From NCBI GenBank assembly GCA_027488715.1, contig JAIYBD010000184.1, positions 1 through 7,805 of the forward strand: 7,805 nucleotides of DNA, read 5' to 3'. Positions 5,701 through 7,805 of this stretch are shown in pieces; the stretch's first letter is position 1; each line of letters starts with the position of its first letter. The notes below the pieces were generated by a model. It was given only the letters and a program-made list of their open reading frames with translations, made no database searches and was not told where the DNA came from. The stretch comes from Bacteroidota bacterium (GTDB lineage Bacteria > Bacteroidota > Bacteroidia > UBA7662 > CANHCV01). The position numbers and the translations under genes are program-made.

Positions 5701-7805
5701 CTCATACCTACAAATATCCTTATTCTATCAAAAATGATTCTTTGGTGAAATATGCGATTAATATGTTTGCCATCGGGCAGAATTGTGTAGTTACATACAC
5801 CGATACGATTACCGTTTATCCACGTCCTGTTGTAAGTGGATTTGTATTGAGCGATTCGTTATGTAGTCCAGCATCTTTTGATTTTAACGATACTTCTCGT
5901 TTTGCTCCTAACGGAACTTATGGTGCTGGTACCAACAATACAATTTATTCCTGGAACTTCAACGATGGTACCGGTTGGAATACTCAAACTGCTCCGCTTC
6001 CATCGCGCAATCGTACAAAATCTATGGCTACCCCCGGAATATACAATGTTTTGTTAGCGATTACCAATCCATGGGGATGCGTAGATACCAATCGTTTAGC
6101 CCGTGTTCGCGTATTGGACACTCCGGTGGCTAATTTTTATGCTGTTGATTCAGTTAAATGTTGGGCAAATGGTTCAAATGGATTTATTTTCAACGATGCT
6201 TCTACCTACACTAACTCTACGGCAACCAATTGGAGATGGTATTGGAGCGATCCAACCGCTGTTCCTAATGCGGTTAACGGATACACCACCACAGGCCCAT
6301 CGACCGGAGCTGTTAATTTCACGGTTCCAGGTTCTAGTACCAACGTTCAACACACCATTCGTTTGGTAGTAACAAACGCTTTCGGTTGTGCCGATTCTGT
6401 AGCGAAGCCTAATTACATTACCGTTCGTGATACCATACCATTGGCTCCGATTTCTCCTACCTTCATTACCGTAGATCCTTTAACCTTGCGAAATCACGTA
6501 GAAATCAATTGGAGATCTAGAACCTCTCCTGAATTTTTGAACTACGAAATTTTCAGAAACAATACATCCGTTGCTACCATTACCAATTCTACTACCACTT
6601 CCTACACCGATGTTATCGATGTGGTGAATGCTGGAACTAGCTTGAGTTACAAAATGCGTGTTAATGATGTTTGTAATCAACCATCTTCATTCGATACCAC
6701 GCATAGCACCATCAAAGTAAGTGTGAATGGTGTGGCAACAGGTGGTTATGCTACCAATAACATCTCATTCAATGCCTATGAGGCTTGGGGCGCTCAAACT
6801 TCGTTGGATTATTATGAAGTATTCCGTAAAAAAGGAACCAACGGTGTATTTGCTCCCATTGGTCGCGTTGCTCCGGTTGTTGGAAATACCAACTATCTGT
6901 ATGTAGACTCTGGCCTTTGTGCAGATACCTTCTACTACTACGTAAAAGCGTTGCATAAAAATTATCCAGATCCTCGTTTTGGTTACTATTCCATTTCTAA
7001 CTACGATTCGATTGTTGCAAATTTCAGTGTTGTAGTTACTCCTGTTGAAATCAACTACGTTACGGTTGAAGCCAATAATAAAATCTCTTTAGCTTGGACA
7101 CCAGCACCGCTTGCAACAGGCGTTCTTAAAAATTACATCGTTGAACGTAAAGATGCCACGAACCCAGTTTCAACGATTATCTATCGTGGAACAGCAACAA
7201 CCTTCTCTGATGTGACTGTTGATGCTTCCTCAAAAGTTTATCAATACATTGTTCGTTACGAAGATCAGTGCGGCAATTTGTCCAATTCTTCCGATACTTC
7301 TGTGAATATTTTGGCCACATCTTCTACCGTTAAAATTGCGAATTACGACGCTTATGACATGAAAATCGATTGGACTCCTTACGCTACTTGGAAAAATGGA
7401 GTTATCCGTTACGATGTGGAAGTAAAGTATCCAACCGGTTGGAGAACCATCGGATCTGTTCCCGGAAACGCTTTAACGTTTATTGATGTAAACGTACCTC
7501 GCAATGAAATTGACGGCGCTTATTGCTATCGCGTTAAAGCTATCGAAAACGATGCAACACCAGATTCCTCATTCTCGAATGAAACCTGTATCAACTATCC
7601 CTCGAAGATTTTAATTCCAACTGCATTTACACCTAACGGTGATTTGTTAAACGATACCTTGTTTATCAATGGCGCTGGTTTGAAAGCTTACGATTTCCGC
7701 GTTTACGATCGTTGGGGCAAATGTGTATTCCAATCTACTGACATTACCGAAGGATGGAATGGCCGTTTGCAGAATACGGGTGACCCTTGTCAATCTGGAA
7801 TTTAC
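2784..7805 (+). CDS. Giant secreted multidomain protein with CHU_C (T9SS type B) sorting domain, 3'-partial
   Basis: The frame is open to the window edge (1,674 codons, no stop). From ATG 2784 the N-terminus is basic, followed by a hydrophobic stretch around residues 15-32 and a likely signal peptidase site after Ala34 (LHA|Q). ATG 2805, which gives an MKKHMRR start, is an equally plausible start. Residues about 36-1218 form some twelve Ig/PKD-like modules of 88-115 residues. The clearest PKD signatures are WGDGS at 959 with HTY at 974, and WNFNDG at 1057. Residues about 1219-1608 form four fibronectin-III-like modules. From 1609 comes IPTAFTPNGD...YDRWGK.VF...GWNGR...GIY, the CHU_C / gliding-motility-associated C-terminal domain. 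That domain marks type IX secretion cargo (family knowledge), so a surface or released adhesin-like role is inferred. There is no enzyme domain and the ligand is unknown. About 25-30 residues are probably missing at the end. The product is rich in Thr, Asn and Ser. It starts 5 bp after hldD. Confidence 0.93.
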   Translation, partial: MKTEKMDMKKHMRRFLTTLSIVMGFMGFVNSLHAQINDTVVVGCLPAAAYRFTLTNPPANPISVCWDLADGNGFVCNNLPIAQGVYSTAGLKNIICRVETTPGVFSTFNHSITVNASPNATFSIDSPNLSSCGGIISRLFTLTNPNNVNRVVWEVTNVTTGNLINRQTVTTAPYQLRQVFSASGNFRVKVVVFDNTGCVNELSQNYTVTINRPITGNFSSSLPFESCLPAAYSFTPNLSIPTGVVVDSAIWTLTSMTGTTPPPPQVFYQTNPPTANLSLPTFTTPGEYQISLRVIAQGCTSSIPAPFPSFKVDNPPTLSFTFNGGRTASAVCLNQIFDLQNNTNTTNNLPGGTFTWDFFPSRPVTAPGGAPTTGLFKFRYTNVPLDSNSIILRWNGACKAVDTLKKVLLTKGPLARIALRNPYPPVSCDSPFVFEITDSVSWKPANGSTSFTHRWYRYAANGILITDSVDGVLPIFRDTISVLGERRWYQVRFLNYNGCEDLSTKISVQRAVPEVTITAPSVSCDNPIIDPKSLVPNPGSPIFIYKFEVYQQGNPSNIIATAGPSNYNSLPPIVLSKTSSLGANITNGGNYTIRVVMGINPTLSACTDTDMVNFTLASSNVELGRLVGGSHVPNNSGGCLTGGTHSATFNSYEDLPERFPANNTIASYAWSVTGPNGPVTTLTGSTTPTLSATFNEVGVFTVSLLVTTTQGCTITRQMQYEVGTVATINATPNAGDTLIVCKDADITSVSASGSQGSSFTYQWAVYNATPAGQGTVVNTALPTTPVTVSNLTDFNPTFKIKTNNPYYFVVTVTNDKGCTATNRILVKGSSIVASYRVSDSVLSCPGYKTFLSYNFDAISFDWEFTDPIGNAGNPLVTNQNNPSPLDSATAYFGIGGNKTVRLVVTSQYGCTDTTSFNLKVGGPIPFPFVSNPTSKRGCDSLTVTIQDRSTNIENFLFSWGDGSSNYNLSATNSHTYKYPYSIKNDSLVKYAINMFAIGQNCVVTYTDTITVYPRPVVSGFVLSDSLCSPASFDFNDTSRFAPNGTYGAGTNNTIYSWNFNDGTGWNTQTAPLPSRNRTKSMATPGIYNVLLAITNPWGCVDTNRLARVRVLDTPVANFYAVDSVKCWANGSNGFIFNDASTYTNSTATNWRWYWSDPTAVPNAVNGYTTTGPSTGAVNFTVPGSSTNVQHTIRLVVTNAFGCADSVAKPNYITVRDTIPLAPISPTFITVDPLTLRNHVEINWRSRTSPEFLNYEIFRNNTSVATITNSTTTSYTDVIDVVNAGTSLSYKMRVNDVCNQPSSFDTTHSTIKVSVNGVATGGYATNNISFNAYEAWGAQTSLDYYEVFRKKGTNGVFAPIGRVAPVVGNTNYLYVDSGLCADTFYYYVKALHKNYPDPRFGYYSISNYDSIVANFSVVVTPVEINYVTVEANNKISLAWTPAPLATGVLKNYIVERKDATNPVSTIIYRGTATTFSDVTVDASSKVYQYIVRYEDQCGNLSNSSDTSVNILATSSTVKIANYDAYDMKIDWTPYATWKNGVIRYDVEVKYPTGWRTIGSVPGNALTFIDVNVPRNEIDGAYCYRVKAIENDATPDSSFSNETCINYPSKILIPTAFTPNGDLLNDTLFINGAGLKAYDFRVYDRWGKCVFQSTDITEGWNGRLQNTGDPCQSGIY
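2913..6389 (+). repeat. Twelve Ig/PKD-like protein modules with paired cysteines
   Basis: Each module opens with a Cys in an early strand and closes with a Cys near a final strand, most often as xxVxxxxGCxxx. Pairs by residue (from ATG 2784) are 44/96, 132/198, 227/299, 332/398, 428/499, 524/606, 639/712, 741/818, 844/910, 938/1001, 1027/1099 and 1126/1202. The spacing is 52-82 within a module and 25-36 between modules. The first module has two extra Cys (65, 76). The modules are diverged from one another at DNA level, so this is an old domain array rather than a recent tandem duplication. Module borders are my estimate. Confidence 0.75.
6438..7607 (+). repeat. Four fibronectin-III-like modules
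   Basis: Four segments of about 95-100 residues begin near residues 1219, 1316, 1415 and 1511. Each has the FN3 strand pattern: a Trp or Phe early strand (VEINW, ISFNA, ISLAW, MKIDW), then YEIFR, YEVFR, YIVER or YDVEV. A YTDV, YVDS, FSDV or FIDV turn follows, and then a strand like YKMRV, YYYVKA, YQYIVR or YCYRVKA. They act as a stalk between the Ig/PKD block and the sorting domain. FN3 assignment is by pattern only. Confidence 0.7.
7608..7805 (+). other. CHU_C (gliding-motility-associated) sorting domain, truncated by window end
   Basis: Residues 1609-1674 read ILIPTAFTPNGDLLNDTLF, then FRVYDRWGKCVFQS, GWNGR and QSGIY. This matches the CHU_C / TIGR04131-type C-terminal domain in order and spacing. 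In the family the domain ends with a further 20-30 residues including another strand and a basic tail, which lie outside this window. It carries two Cys (1647 and 1669) that could pair. Confidence 0.92.

Noticed and set aside
2784..7805. Frameshift or pseudogene in the large gene
   Set aside because: Reading every codon from 2784 to the window end gave no stop, and the domain order stays coherent throughout.

Overview
The window looks like chromosomal DNA of a member of the Bacteroidota. Four things support this. The last gene ends in a CHU_C (gliding-motility-type, T9SS type B) sorting domain, which is typical of that phylum. Two TAnnTTTG boxes match the phylum's unusual -7 promoter element. 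The heptose epimerase and the pterin synthase have the sequence style seen in Bacteroidota. Strong Shine-Dalgarno sequences are mostly absent. I cannot place it below phylum.

Layout. Positions 1-454 carry no gene that I can support. This stretch holds a short C-rich hairpin, a helically phased array of 10-bp AAACGTTT units, a tandem 24-bp repeat that decays into looser copies, and a possible terminator for the gene to its right. Next come two genes on the minus strand, only 4 bp apart: a 6-pyruvoyl-tetrahydropterin synthase/QueD-family enzyme (1763 to 1350) followed by fabD, malonyl-CoA:ACP transacylase (1345 to 455). The short gap 1764-1809 is a divergent promoter region in which the two -7 boxes form a perfect inverted repeat. 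To the right on the plus strand is hldD (1810-2778), the ADP-heptose epimerase for the lipopolysaccharide core. Five bases after it starts a very large secreted protein (2784 to beyond the window end).

The large gene is open for all 1,674 codons visible; I translated it codon by codon and met no stop. It encodes a signal peptide, about twelve Ig/PKD-like modules with a strikingly regular cysteine pair in each, four fibronectin-III-like modules, and the beginning of a CHU_C domain. By comparison with that family only about 25-30 residues should be missing. It is probably a cell-surface or secreted adhesin-like protein exported by the type IX secretion system.

The genes are a mix of housekeeping (fatty-acid synthesis, pterin, LPS heptose) and surface functions. 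I see no mobile element, CRISPR array, RNA gene or phage gene. I do not find a clear undescribed multi-gene system. The points most worth a second look are the repeat structures in 1-454, the palindromic divergent promoter, the eukaryotic-type (Cx5HGH) active site of the pterin enzyme, and the cysteine-paired module array.
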